A stretch of 64,000 bases of DNA from Antedon mediterranea (Eukaryota > Echinodermata > Crinoidea > Comatulida > Antedonidae), in contig NC_092672.1 of NCBI RefSeq assembly GCF_964355755.1, positions 1,984,001 to 2,048,000 on the forward strand, in the 5' to 3' direction. Below are positions 36,294 to 49,600 of the stretch, in pieces. The first letter of the stretch is position 1; the number at the start of each line of letters is the position of its first letter. The position numbers were made by a program, and so were the translations under genes. The notes under the pieces were generated by a model, which did no database searches, was not told the origin of the DNA, and worked only from the letters and a program-made list of their open reading frames with translations.

Positions 36294-39200
36294 ATGTTAA
36301 AGATGAATTTAAATTTGTTTGATTTCAAATGGAATTTAATCGAAACAAATAATAGTTGTTCTTGTAGTTTTAATGACTTTTGTAAAGCTGTGGATGTGTG
36401 GCTCATGAAACCTCATGTTTTGAATAGACGAATCTGTACATCTCAAATGTTATGGAGAAAAGAGATTCCAAACACGAAATTATTAACATTTCTAGAAGGC
36501 TGTATAAATTCTGATGCAGAATGTACAGCGGTACAAGACAATTCTAGCAATGACAGTAAATGTGTTGAATGTTGTCTCCGCAAACTTTTACCACGTAACA
36601 GAAGAAATGAAACTGTCAATGAAATTATTGTTATTGGTATGAACAAATTGCTAAATGTTGTCATGGTGATCAAAATGAAATTACTTTATTTAAAGTTATT
36701 TTCACACAAGAATAAGATACTACTTTTTACAATTATTCCAATAACTTTCAATTTTTTTTCAGATAATTCATCAGCAACTGTTATATTTATTCCTCTGGAA
36801 AACCCGAGTGCGTCAATACCATCTTTGGGTTGCGAGAATCTAATAAACAATACAGGTTACAAGATAGAGTTTAACGAAAGTGATCATAGGTATTAAAAAG
36901 ACCTTATACAATAACATACAATTTTAAAAATATATTTACCGGCTTATCTACACTATCAAACTTTGTGACAAAAAAATGCCCATAATGGACATGATGATGT
37001 CATATCAATACCATATTTGGGCACATCACACTTTTTTTTGTCAAACTAGTTTGATAGTGTAGACAGAGCTTTATGCTATACCCAATTTTTTTTAAACCCA
37101 TTTTTGGTTGGTTTTTTTCATAACAAAATCAAAGGTACTTAAATTATGATGATGATGACAGTGTGATCAGAATTTTTGAAAAAATAATAACTAAATTATG
37201 ATAAAATAAAACATTTTATTTTTAGCCTGAAATTGTTCGTTGGACAAGACTATAGCATCTCCGCCACAAGTAGTTTTGCACGACCTTCTATACCGTGGTT
37301 GAAAAATCAACTGTTGCCAAAATTGATAAAGTGGGCCACCGAAAACAATGAAGATTCTGGCAACCAATTTACATCCTTAGTTGCTATGGACAAATACAGC
37401 AAGTTGTACGCCGAACTGAAGCAAAAATATGGTGCCAAGTTTGTAAAGGTAAATTTATTTCTACGATGGATGAACTATTTGTTGTGCGAGTTAAATTAAT
37501 TAAAATCTTTTACAACTTGGAGAGTTAATAAACTTATAAAAGTGTGGCACTCTTTTCCTTTCAAGTATGTTTTCGTAAAAGTTCATAAATTTCTACTTCT
37601 ATTCTTAATATTTAATTTTCGTTTGGTCTTTAAGCTGTGGACAGAGGTGACTGATCCCCAAAAATTTGTTTATGAAGATGTTGCCATAGCAGCATACATC
37701 CTCACGTTGTGGCGGCAGGAAACGGACGAGCTAGGGTTAACGACCCCACAGTCTTTCATTGATCTTGGATGCGGTAATGGATTATTAGTTCATATTCTGA
37801 CTTGCGAAGGAGTAAGTGTACAGAGGTACATAGTAATATATCTGATAAATAAAAGACAACAGCATCCAACTAAAAATGTTAGTTATAGAAGCTGAGCCTA
37901 AACAGCGTATGCTGACAATCTTGATAAGTTATGATAAGTGTTTGTGTGTATACTAGTACACCGGGGTAACCCCTACTCATCTCGAAAGATGTACTAGGTG
38001 TTCATGAGCCAGATGTGTACACTGGACCTATGGTTTATAGTCTTTTTCCGAGAAGACTCGTTCTACCACAAGAACCATGGAGCGAGTAAGGCTCGAATCC
38101 TTACAAAGGTATTACGGTTCTTCTGTCTTAACCGCTTGGCCACTCACTCGCTAAAACAGTACATAACCTACACCCCTGGAATCTCAATGTGACCAACCAC
38201 CAAGCTAACATTTACTCATACTAGTAGTAAATTCATACATCTACAGTAATGACTTTGATTTGTAAAAGATTTCTTAATTTTTAAATTCTGTTTTTTTTAG
38301 CATCGTGGAAAAGGAGTTGATTTACGCAAAAGGAAAATATGGGATCTGTATGGAGAAGAAACTTGTTTAGAAGAATCTGCTATCACTCCATCAGACAGTA
38401 ATCTATTCCCAGAATATGATTGGCTAATTGGTAACCATTCAGATGAGCTGACTCCATGGATACCAGTTATTGCTTCCAGGTCAGGTCAAGAGAAATTCTA
38501 AAGCTCTTTATTCATTCCTCACTGTGAGTGTGAGAAAAATATCTCAAAATGTAACATTCAGCAATAAATCAAAATAACTGCTGTATTTTGTCATTTATTT
38601 TGTAGGTCATCTTTCAACACTAGATACTTTGTTCTACCGTGCTGTTTTCACGATTTTAATCGCAAGTTTGCACGCGTTAACTCAAACCAAGGGCAGTACA
38701 GAGCGTATCTAGATTTTGTGTTTGAGATCGGCCAAATATGCGGTTTTACAGTTCTTGAAGACAGGCTGCGAATCCCATCAACTAAAAGGGTTTGTTTAAA
38801 AATGTTGAAAAAATTAAAATAGCTAAACTATGAATGATTATGATTGTAGAAAAAGACAGTCAGATTGTCATTAGCAAAATAAAAACAAATCATCTCAAAC
38901 AACAAGATCAACAAATTAAATACCAATAAATCATCAAGAAACACTTTTTTAAAGGAATCAATTTTTGGAGGTGGAGTTTTCAGAAAAATGATCATCATAA
39001 CACAGCACAATAGTGTCTGCTTTTAGGATAGTTGTTTACTATTCTACTTCATACTATATAGATTCATTCTTTCTTAGATATGCCATGTTGGAAAAACCCG
39101 TACATACAAACAAGAAGAACAAAAGAAAATTGATTCAAAGATAAAAGAACTTATTGAAAAAAGGTCATCCACAAAGAAAACTGATTATTCAAATAATATG

Positions 39201-40376
39201 CAAGTTATTTGTGAATCAGAGTCGAGTGATTCATATAGGATAAAGAGAGAACTGGACGAGACGCAAAACGTTAGTTGCCAAAAGATACAACGTATCGATC
39301 AACATGATAAAACAACTTGTGGTGACGATTCAAAGAATTGGGTTCAGGGTTTCACAGCACGGGAAAAGGTAGAACGTGTTAGAAACTGTGCTACAGTCTG
39401 TCGAGATCTCAGACAAGAAATAGTCAATAAAGTTGCCTTAAAGTTACTTGAAGAGGGTGGAGTGCAGCTAAGAAGTGATACTCTAGTGAAAGATACCAGT
39501 CTTACTGACAATGATAGTCTTGATGACACTCCAGCAAGTGCCACTCCTGCGACTGACACTCACAGTTTTGAAGATGACACTCAAACTGTTGTAAAAGAAT
39601 GGAGGAGAGGAGGTACAAATAATCATAATTTGGAATAAATACACTACCATAATTTACTTGCAATTACTAGAGAATATTGCGAACTCTCTCCCAAAACCAG
39701 CATTTTTGTAACGGTCCAAATGTCCAAATTCTTTCCTACTATTCAAAATAAAATCAGACTCTGGGAAACCAGGAAATTGTCAAAAGATGATCAATGCAAT
39801 TGAGGCTTAGAATAAATTAACAAATTCTAATAAAATGTTTCTTCAAATACGATCATGGATATTGTTCATGAAGTTCAGACTCTCTTTAAAATGCCTTGAC
39901 ATTTGAAGGTATTTTTTGTTCTTCCTTAGGTGAACTCTATCTATCGGCAGTCGCGAGTTTTCTTGGCTCTGATACTTTGAAGAAACTAAAGCAAGAATGT
40001 GGGGGTTTGAAAACTCTCTTGAAAAATGCTAACCAAGTTTTTGAAGGTCAGTTTGAATTATTTTCCATAATGTAAATAATTAAAACAAGTATTATTTAAG
40101 AAAGTGGCCATGCTGTTACTTTCTACATTTAAACTGTTTTTGCATTACTTTTCAGTTTCTGGCAATACTGTTAAAATCCGTGATTGGGCAAACCGTGAAA
40201 ATGAACCTGGCAAAGCACATGCATCTCTCAAGAATATACAAGATAAGGAATTATTATTTAAAACGAAACATTGCTGGTTTCATAGCAACCATCCAGATGG
40301 ATGCCCGCGTAAAGATCACACCTGCCCATTTGCTCATGGTGATAATGATTTAAGGGAAAGGGCTACTTTTAAGTAA
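36294..40376 (+). CDS. TRMT44: tRNA (uracil-44 2'-O)-methyltransferase TRMT44 (METTL19)
   Basis: Nine exons join in phase into 701 codons plus stop: 36294-36636, 36763-36889, 37226-37448, 37635-37811, 38301-38479, 38606-38789, 39078-39612, 39930-40046 and 40156-40376. The SAM-binding motif FIDLGCGNG lies at about residues 272-280. VLPCCFHDF follows near 359-367, then a lysine-rich and acidic linker in exon 7. The C-terminus carries a CCCH zinc finger with Cys668, Cys678, Cys685 and His689. This order and length match TRMT44/Trm44, which methylates the 2'-O of U44 in tRNA-Ser using S-adenosylmethionine; human TRMT44 is of similar size. The ATG at 36294 is the first possible; another lies three codons on. 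Intron 2 holds a MITE, intron 4 a SINE and intron 7 a Tigger-like fragment. It is convergent with the CFAP97D gene, the stops being 248 bp apart. Confidence 0.93.
36941..37073. mobile_element. MITE family A copy 16
   Basis: In TRMT44 intron 2. GGCTTATCTACACTATCAAA and GATAGTGTAGACAGAGCTTT ends. Confidence 0.85.
37942..38152 (-). mobile_element. tRNA-derived SINE, family S1
   Basis: In TRMT44 intron 4, antisense to the gene. The head reads, on the plus strand, CTTAACCGCTTGGCCACTCA; the body has GAACCATGGAGCGAGTAAGG. Shorter than the copy at 6530. Confidence 0.8.
39677..39785. mobile_element. Tigger-like MITE fragment
   Basis: CGAACTCTCTCCCAAAACCA and ATCAGACTCTGGGAAACCAG resemble the interior of 2678-2861; the ends are decayed. 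Lies in TRMT44 intron 7. Confidence 0.5.
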
Positions 40377-40624
40377 TTTAAAAGAAACAATCCAATTGTG
40401 TTCATGTTAATGAATGTTAATTTATATACCGAATTCCACAAACAATGTCGTCTCAATATGCTGAATTTTGTGGAAAATGTTCATTTCTTAATTGGTTTTT
40501 AAATAAAGAAAAAAAACAGAAAAACGGTTGTCTTTGAATCAGCATTTAATTTTTGGATATATGATTGATATACAATTATTTATGTGAATTTCTAGTAAAA
40601 TGATTTAAATATTAATGTGCTCTT
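40377..40624. other. shared 3' region between TRMT44 and CFAP97D
   Basis: A 248-bp gap between two converging stop codons. A plus-strand AATAAA at about 40502 could serve TRMT44, and ATTAAA on the minus strand (40555-40560) could serve CFAP97D, so the transcripts may overlap at their 3' ends. Confidence 0.5.
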
Positions 40625-43600
40625 TTACATACTTTCGATGATAGATCTGCTTCGTACAACTGATTGGTTCTGTAAGAAAAAAACAAACAACTTATAACTT
40701 TTCTAAATTGTCTAAAGTTGTTAATGTTTCGCACGTTACCTAAAGTTTTCTAAAGTCCGCAAGTTTTCTAAAGTTTCCCAAGTTTTCGGAAGTTTTCCAA
40801 GTTTTCTAATGTCTCCCAAGTTTTCTAAAGTCTCATGTTTTCTGAAGTCTCCCAAGTTTTCTAAAGTCTCCCAATTCTTTTTTAAAGTTGGAAAAGTTTT
40901 ATAAAATAATCCTATTGTTTTCCATAAAGTTTCAGAAGTTTTCTAAAATAATGAATCTCGTACACAAATTCTGAAAATATCCCAAGATCCACGAGATTCG
41001 CACACAATCTGGAAGTCCCAAAAGGCCCGTTATAAATTAAACAACAAGCTTCTTTAGTGATATTCCAACATTTTTATGAATTAAATCGAGATACTGTATA
41101 TGATTTGTATGATAAATTTTTCTATTACATACCTGCATTTGGTTGGCTGATATAATGCTCTTGTTATTCATACGATCTACGGAACTATCGTTAGTTTTCC
41201 ACGGCATATAGACGGTATACGATTGCGGATACTTTGCTATGTTTGCCATGTACTTTTTGTTTAACTGTAAATCAACAGAGATGCATTAACCACTATGATT
41301 TACTATAATGACATTAAACAGTTTTCGAAATAGTACGCACTGACAATTATCATAAGTTTCTAAAAAATGAAAATTGTATAAGAACTATAAGTTGCATACT
41401 CGCGCGCGCACAATACATTATTTAAAGTTTGGTTTGTGTCTGAGATCACAATAGCAAGGGATTCGAAACTAGTATGATTTTCTTTTGTGTTGCACTTGCC
41501 GACAGTCTCGACGCCGTGGGCATCATTATGTCAACTTGCTGGGCTTAATCTCATTGGTTATCAGTGACTCCGTGACTTTGCGCCCGCGCAGTTTTATTAG
41601 TAGAAAATCAGTGATCCACAAAGAAAGTTTGCGAGAGAATCTCGCGGCGAATACGCCGATTAATGCACATGAATCCCTGTTAATAATACTTGTCTCAGTT
41701 AGTGTTGAGGACCCCAAGAGCACACGGGCGCTGGAAATATGATGGAATATATTAAAATAAAATAAATTGTAGAATGCAATAAATGACGCACACGCGTGCG
41801 ACTCAAGAGTGGTAATGACAAATTAAAAGCGATAATTCCAATGATCCATCGCTTGCGGCCGGCAGTCCATACGTTGCGACCCAATGAATAGTGACACAAA
41901 CCCTCTCAAAACGTACAGTGTTACTACACACACAACTTTTATAATAATGGTTGATAAAACAATAAAGTTTTTTTTTTTTTTTTTTTATTCAGTTGTCAAC
42001 CAACAGCGATGAAACCGCCACTAACAGGTTGAATAATAAATTGTAAACAATTAGAAACAATTAAGTTCATTGTGTATTGTTACGTCATCGTTGCTGCAAA
42101 CAATCAACCATCAAACATTCCATTTGTTTCAAACATTATGTACAATTTTGTCTGTGCGTGTTTTGTCAACATTAACAAAAAGATACCAATGCTTACCTCC
42201 CATTCGTGTTCCCATTTTAGATGGCTATAGTGTGCCTCTTTAGAGAAGATCCGCTTCAGTATAGCTTGATTTTCGTGAGTGACCCGCAGTAATTCTCGCT
42301 GACGCTTCGTTTTATTCAAACTTTAAAAAGAGATACTGGACATGAAATAATGACACGCAACTTCGACGAAATAATAAGAATGAATAAAAGCGTGTTATTG
42401 TTACGGATCGCATTCTACTCGTGAAAGCTATCTCACGACTGCACCTGGTTATTTACATACTTAGTGACGTCATTTCATAATAAATGATAAATCACGTATT
42501 GGATGAGGTTGTGGCAATTAAAATAAGGATATTATTATTATTAAAATATGATTCAAATTGTTAAAAAATAAGCTTTAAAGATGAATCATGAATAAATGTG
42601 TGAACACAAAAAAAAATATGAAAAAAAAAAACTATTTAACATAGCGAAATTGATCGTTAAAAAAAAGAATTGTGTTTGGCCATATCGTTCGGGCTACCAA
42701 TCGCATTCTATTCATGACCGCTTTCCCGTTACTACTCCACGTGGGAACTTTTGCGTTTTTCGAGTTACTCTCAGGAACTATAATATGTATTGGCATATTG
42801 ATGAAGTTTTTTTTATTAAGATTTTGTTTTGAAAATGCTACTTTAAAATGTAAAAAGAATGAAATAAAAGACAACAATAGTTCTTTTGAAAATTGAGGCA
42901 TTTGCCTATTTGAAGTAAAAAAAAATAAAAAAATAAAAGAATTGTGTTTGACCATATCGTTCGGGCTACCGATCGCATTCTACTCATGACCGCTTTCCCG
43001 TTAATACTCCACGTGGGAACTTTTGCTTGCTGTGTTGCCACCCTGGGCCAGTACGTTCCTCCTTAGTCAACCTGGTTGTCCATGCCTCCACTTGGCCAAC
43101 CATATCGACGCCGAGTTTAACGTGGACGTTCAATCGACATAGAACAACGACCGACACGATTCCCGAACTCATGCCATCCAACAATCCCGGCTTCCCGAGT
43201 CACTGGATTACAGACGCACGCCACAACGCCCAGCCGACAGAAACCAATTAATTAAGCACCTCGTTATTTACATACTGAATTTACATACTGAGTGACGTCA
43301 TACACGTCATCGAATTATCGAAAGGTCACTGGGTCGATTCGTTTGATTTTACGCTCAGCGCTGATGTATATTGAGATAGCTTTGTATAAAGAATTTTCTG
43401 CAAACATGGCTGCAATAAAAATAATGAAATAACATATGTATTTAGGCCTACTAGTAAAGTTAAAATAAAAAAAAACGGCACTAGATCGAGTTGTTACTTT
43501 TACGCTCAGGGACTATAATATGTATTGGTATATTGATAACGTTTTTCTATTAAGAATTTTTTTTGAAAATTCTACTTTAAAATGTAAAAATAATGAAATA

Positions 43601-46600
43601 AAAGACAATAATACTTAATAGTTCTTTTAAGATTGAGGGACGGGGCCTATTTCAAGTTCGTCCAAAAAAAAAAAAAAAAGAAAAAAAGAATTGTGTTTGG
43701 CCATATCGTTCGGGCTACCGATCGAATTCTACTCATGACCGCTTTCCCGTTACTACTCCGCGTGGGAACTTTTGCTTGCTGTGTTGCCACCCTGGGCCAG
43801 TACGTTCCTCCTTAGTCAACCTGGTTGTCCATGCCTCCACTTAGCCAACCATATCGACGCCAAGTTGTTTAACGTGGACGTTCAATCGACATAGAACAAC
43901 GACCGACACGATTCCCGAACTCATGCCATCCAACAATCCCGGCTTCCAGAGTCACTGGATTACAGACGCACGCCACAACGCCCAGCCGACAGAAACCAAT
44001 TAATTAAGCGCCTCGTTATTTACATACTGAATTTACATACTGAGTGACGTCATTATTCACGTCATCGAAATATTTAAACGTCACTAGATCGAATCATTTA
44101 CTTTGACGCTCAACGCCGACGTATATTAAGGAGGGTTTTCTATAAAAAAATTTCTAAAAATGGTTGCATTAAAAATAACGAAATAACATATGTATTTGCT
44201 ACTAAAGTTAAAATAAAAAACGTCACTATATCGAGTTGCTGCTTTTACGCTCAGGGACTATAATATGTATTGGCATATTGATGAAGTTTTTTTATTAAGA
44301 TTTTGTTTTGAAAATGCTACTTTAAAATGTAAAAAGAATGAAATAAAAGACAAGAATAGTTCTTTTGAAAATTGAGGCATTTGCCTATTTGAAGTAAAAA
44401 AAAAAGAAAAAATAAAAGAATTGTGTTTGGCCATATCGTTCGGGCTACCGATCGTATTCTACGAATGACCGCTTTCCCGTTACTACTCCACGTGGGAACT
44501 TTTGCTTGCTGTGTTGCCACCCTGGGCCAGTACGTTCCTCCTTAGTCAACCTGGTTGTCCATGCCTCCACTTGGCCAACCATATCGACGCCGAGTTTAAC
44601 GTGGACGTTCAATCGACATAGAACAACGACCGACACGATTCCCGAACTCATGCCATCCAACAATCCCGGCTTCCAGAGTCACTGGATTACAGACGCACGC
44701 CACAACGCCCAGCCGACAGAAACCAATTAATTAAGCACCTCGTTATTTACATACTGAGTAACGTCATACACGTCATCGAATTATCGAAATGTCACTGGGT
44801 CGATTCGTTTGATTTTACGCTCAGCGCCGATGTATATTGAGATAGCTTTGTATAAAGAATTTTCTGCAAACATGGCTGCAATAAAAATAATGAAATAACA
44901 TATGTATTTAGGCCTACTAGTAAAGTTAAAATTTAAAAAAATGTCACTAGATCGAGTTGTTACTTTTACGCTCAGGGACTATAATATGTATTGGTATATT
45001 GATAACGTTTTTCTATTAAGAATTTTTTTGGAAAATTCTACTTTAAAATGTAAAAATAATGAAATAAAAGACAATAATACTTAATAGTTCTTTTAAGATT
45101 GAGGGACGGGCCTATTTCAAGTTCGTCCAAAAAAAAAAAAAAGAAGAAAAAAAGAATTGTGTTTGGCCATATCGTTCGGGCTACCGATCGCATTCTACTC
45201 ATGACCGCTTTCCCGTTACTACTCCACGTGGGAACTTTTGCTTGCTGTGTTGCCACCCTGGGCCAGTACGTTCCTCCTTAGTCAACCTGGTTGTCCATGC
45301 CTCCACTTGGCCAACCATATCGACGCCGAGTTGTTTAACGTGGACGTTCAATCGACATAGAACAACGACCGACACGATTCCCGAACTCATGTCATCCAAC
45401 AATCCCGGCTTCCGGAGTCACTGGATTACAGACGCACGCCACAACGCCCAGCCGACAGAAACCAATTAATTAAGCACCTCGTTATTTACATAGTGAATTT
45501 ACATACTGAGTGACGTCATTATTCACGTCATCGAAATATTTAAACGTCACTAGATCGAATCATTTACTTTGACGCTCAACGCCGAGGTATATTAAGGAGG
45601 TTTTTCTATAAAGAATTTTCTACAAATGGATGCAATAAAAATAATGAAATAACATATGTATTTGCTACTAAAGTTAAAATAAAAAAAGTCACTATATCGA
45701 GTTGTTGCTTTTACGCTCAGGGACATATGTATTAGCATATTGATGAAGTTTTTTTTTATTAAGATTTTGTTTTGAAAATGCTACTTTAAAATGTAAAAAG
45801 AATGAAATAAAAGACAATATTAGTTCTTTTGAAAATTGAGGCATTTGCCTATTTGAAGTAAAAAAAAAATAATAAAAAAAAAATTGTGTTTGACCATATC
45901 GTTCGGGATACCGTTCGCATTCTACTCATGACCGCTTTCCCGTTACTACTCCACGTGGGAACTTTTGCTTGCTGTGTTGCCACCCTGGGCCAGTACGTTC
46001 CTCCTTAGTCAACCTGGTTGTCCATGCCTCCACTTGGCCAACCATATCGACGCCGAGTTTAACGTGGACGTTCAATCGATATACAACAACGACCGACACG
46101 ATTCCCGAACTCATGCCATCCGACAATCCCGGCTTCCAGAGTCACTGGATTACAGACGCACGCCACAACGCCCAGCCGACAGAAACCAATTAATTTAGCG
46201 CCTCGTTATTTACATACTGAATTCACATACTGAATGACGTCATTATTCACGTCATCGAAATATTTAAACGTCACTATAAGATCGAGTCATTTACTTTGAC
46301 GCTCAACGCCGAGGTATATTAAGGAGGTTTTTCTATAAAGAATTTTCTACAAATGGATGCAATAAAAATAATGAAATAACATATGTATTTGCTTCTAAAG
46401 TTAAAATAAAAAACGTCACTATATCGAGTTGTTGCTTTCACGCTCAGGGACTATAATATGTATTGGCATATTGATGAAGTTTTTTTTATTAAGATTTTGT
46501 TTTGAAAATGCTACTTTAAAATGTAAAAAGAATGAAATAAAAGACAAGAATAGTTCTTTTGAAAATTGAGGCATTTGCCTATTTGAAGTAAAAAAAAAAA

Positions 46601-49600
46601 AAATAAATAAAGAATTGTGTTTGACCATATCATTCGGGCTACTCCACGTGGGAAGTTTTGCTTGCTGTGTTGCCACCCTGGGCCAGTACGTTCCTCCTTA
46701 GTCAACCTGGTTGTCCATGCCTCCACTTGGCCAACCATATCGACGCCGAGTTTAACGTGGACGTTCAATCGATATACAACAACGACCGACACGATACCCA
46801 AACTCATGCCATCCAACAATCCCGGCTTCCAGAGTCACTGGATTACAGACGCACGCCACAACGCCCAGCCGACAGAAACCAATTAATTAAGCGCCTCGTT
46901 ATTTACATACTGAATTTACATACTGAGTGACGTCATTATTCACGTCATCGAAATATTTAAACGTCACTAGATCGAGTCATTTACTTTGACTCTCAACGCC
47001 GAAGTATATAAGGAGGTTTTTCTATAATGAATTTTCTAAAAATGGCTGCATTAAAAATAATGAAATAACATATGTATTTGCTTCTAAAGTTAAAATAAAA
47101 AACGTCACTATATCGAGTTGTTGCTTTTACGCTCAGGGACTATAATATGTATTGGCATATTGATGAAGTTTTTTTTTTATTAAGATTTTGTTTTGAAAAT
47201 GCTACTTTAAAATGTAAAAATAATGAAATAAAAGACAACAATAGTTCTTTTGAAAATTGAGGCATTTGCCTATTTGAAGTAAAAAAAAAATAAGAAAAAA
47301 AAAGAATTGTGTTTGGCCATATCGTTCGGGATACCGATCGCATTCTACTCATGACCGCTTTCCCGTTACTACTCCACGTGGGAACTTTTGCTTGCTGTGT
47401 TGCCTCCCTGGGCCAGTACGTTCCTCCTTAGTCAACCTGGTTGTCCATGCCTCCACTTGGCCAACCATATCGACGCCGAGTTTAACGTGGACGTTCAATC
47501 GACATAGAACAACGACCGACACGATTCCCGAACTCATGCCATCCAACAATCCCGGCTTCCAGAGTCACTGGATTACAGACGCACGCCACAACGCCCAGCC
47601 GACAGAAACCAATTAATTAAGCGCCTCGTTATTTACATACTGAATTTACATACTGAGTGACGTCATACACGTCATCGAATTATCGAAATGTCACTGGGTC
47701 GATTCGTTTGATTTTACGCTCAGCGCCGATGTATATTGAGATAGCTTTGTATAAAGAATTTTCTGCAAACATGGCTGCAATAAAAATAATGAAATAACAT
47801 ATGTATTTAGGCCTACTAGTAAAGTTAAAATAAAAAAAACGTCACTAGATCGACTTGTTACTTTTATGCTCAGGGACTATAATATGTAGTGGTATATTGA
47901 TAACGTTTTTCTATTAAGAATTTTTTTGGAAAATTCTACTTTAAAATGTAAAAATAATGAAATAAAAGACAATAATACTTAATAGTTCTTTTAAGATTGA
48001 GAGACGGGGCCTATTTCAAGTTCGTCCAAAAAAAAAAAGAAGAAAAAAAGAATTGTGTTTGGCCATATCGTTCGGGCTACCGATCGCATTCTACTCATGA
48101 CCGCTTTCCCGTTACTACTCCACGTGGGAACTTTTGCTTGCTGTGTTGCCACCCTGGGCAAGTACGTTCCTCCTTAGTCAACCTGGTTGTCCATGCCTCC
48201 ACTTAGCCAACCATATCGACGCCGAGTTGTTTAACGTGGACGTTCAATCGACATAGAACATCGACCGACACGATTCCCGAACTCATGTCATCCAACAATC
48301 CCGGCTTCCAGAGTCACTGGATTACAGACGCACGCCACAACGCCCAGCCGACAGAAACCAATTAATTAAGCGCCTCGTTATTTACATACTGAATTTACAT
48401 ACTGAGTGACGTCATTATTCACGTCATCGAAATATTTAAACGTCACTATAAGATCGAGTCATTTACTTTGACGCTCAACGCCGAGGTATATTAAGGAGGT
48501 TTTTCTATAAAGAATTTTCTACAAATGGATGCAATAAAAATAATGAAATAACATATGTATTTGCTACTAAAGTTAAAATAAAAAACGTCACTATATCGAG
48601 TTGTTGCTTTTACGCCCAGGGACTATAATATGTATTAGCATATTGATGAAGTTTTTTTTTATTAAGATTTTGTTTTGAAAATTCTACTTTAAAATGTAAA
48701 AAGAATGAAATAAAAGACAATATTAGTTCTTTTGAAAATTGAGGCATTTGCCTATTTGAAGTAAAAAAAAAATAATAAAAAAAAGAATTGTGTTTGGCCA
48801 TATCGTTCGGGATACCGTTCGCATTCTACTCATGACCGCTTTCCCGTTACTACTCCACGTGGGAACTTTTGCTTGCTGTGTTGCCACCCTGGGCCAGTAC
48901 GTTCCTCCTTAGTCAACCTGGTTGTCCATGCCTCCACTTGGCCAACCATATCGACGCCGAGTTTAACGTGGACGTTCAATCGATATACAACAACGACCGA
49001 CACGATACCCAAACTCATGCCATCCGACAATCCCGGCTTCCAGAGTCACTGGATTACAGACGCACGCCACAACGCCCAGCCGACAGAAACCAATTAATTT
49101 AGCGCCTCGTTATTTACATACTGAATTCACATACTGAATGACGTCATTATTCACGTCATCGAAATATTTAAACGTCACTATAAGATCGAGTCATTTACTT
49201 TGACGCTCAACGCCGAGGTATATTAAGGAGGTTTTTCTATAAAGAATTTTCTACAAATGGATGCAATAAAAATAATGAAATAACATATGTATTTGCTTCT
49301 AAAGTTAAAATAAAAAAACGTCACTATATCGAGTTGTTGCTTTCACGCTCAGGGACTATAATTTATGTATTGGCATATTGATGAAGTTTTTTTTATTAAG
49401 ATTTTGTTTTGAAAATTCTACTTTAAAATGTAAAAATAATGAAATAAAAGACAATAATACTTAATAGTTCTTTTAAGATTGAGGGACGGGCCTATTTCAA
49501 GTTCGTCCAAAAAAAAAAAGAAGAAAAAAAGAATTGTGTTTGGCCATATCGTTCGGGCTACCGATCGCATTCTACTCATGACCGCTTTCCCGTTACTACT

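Noticed and set aside
36637-36762. Continuous 200-codon ORF reading through TRMT44 intron 1
   Set aside because: The stretch is a short intron whose length (126) happens to keep the frame open; the donor GTATGA and acceptor TTTTTTTTCAG give a product that fits the family better. Retention cannot be excluded without RNA.
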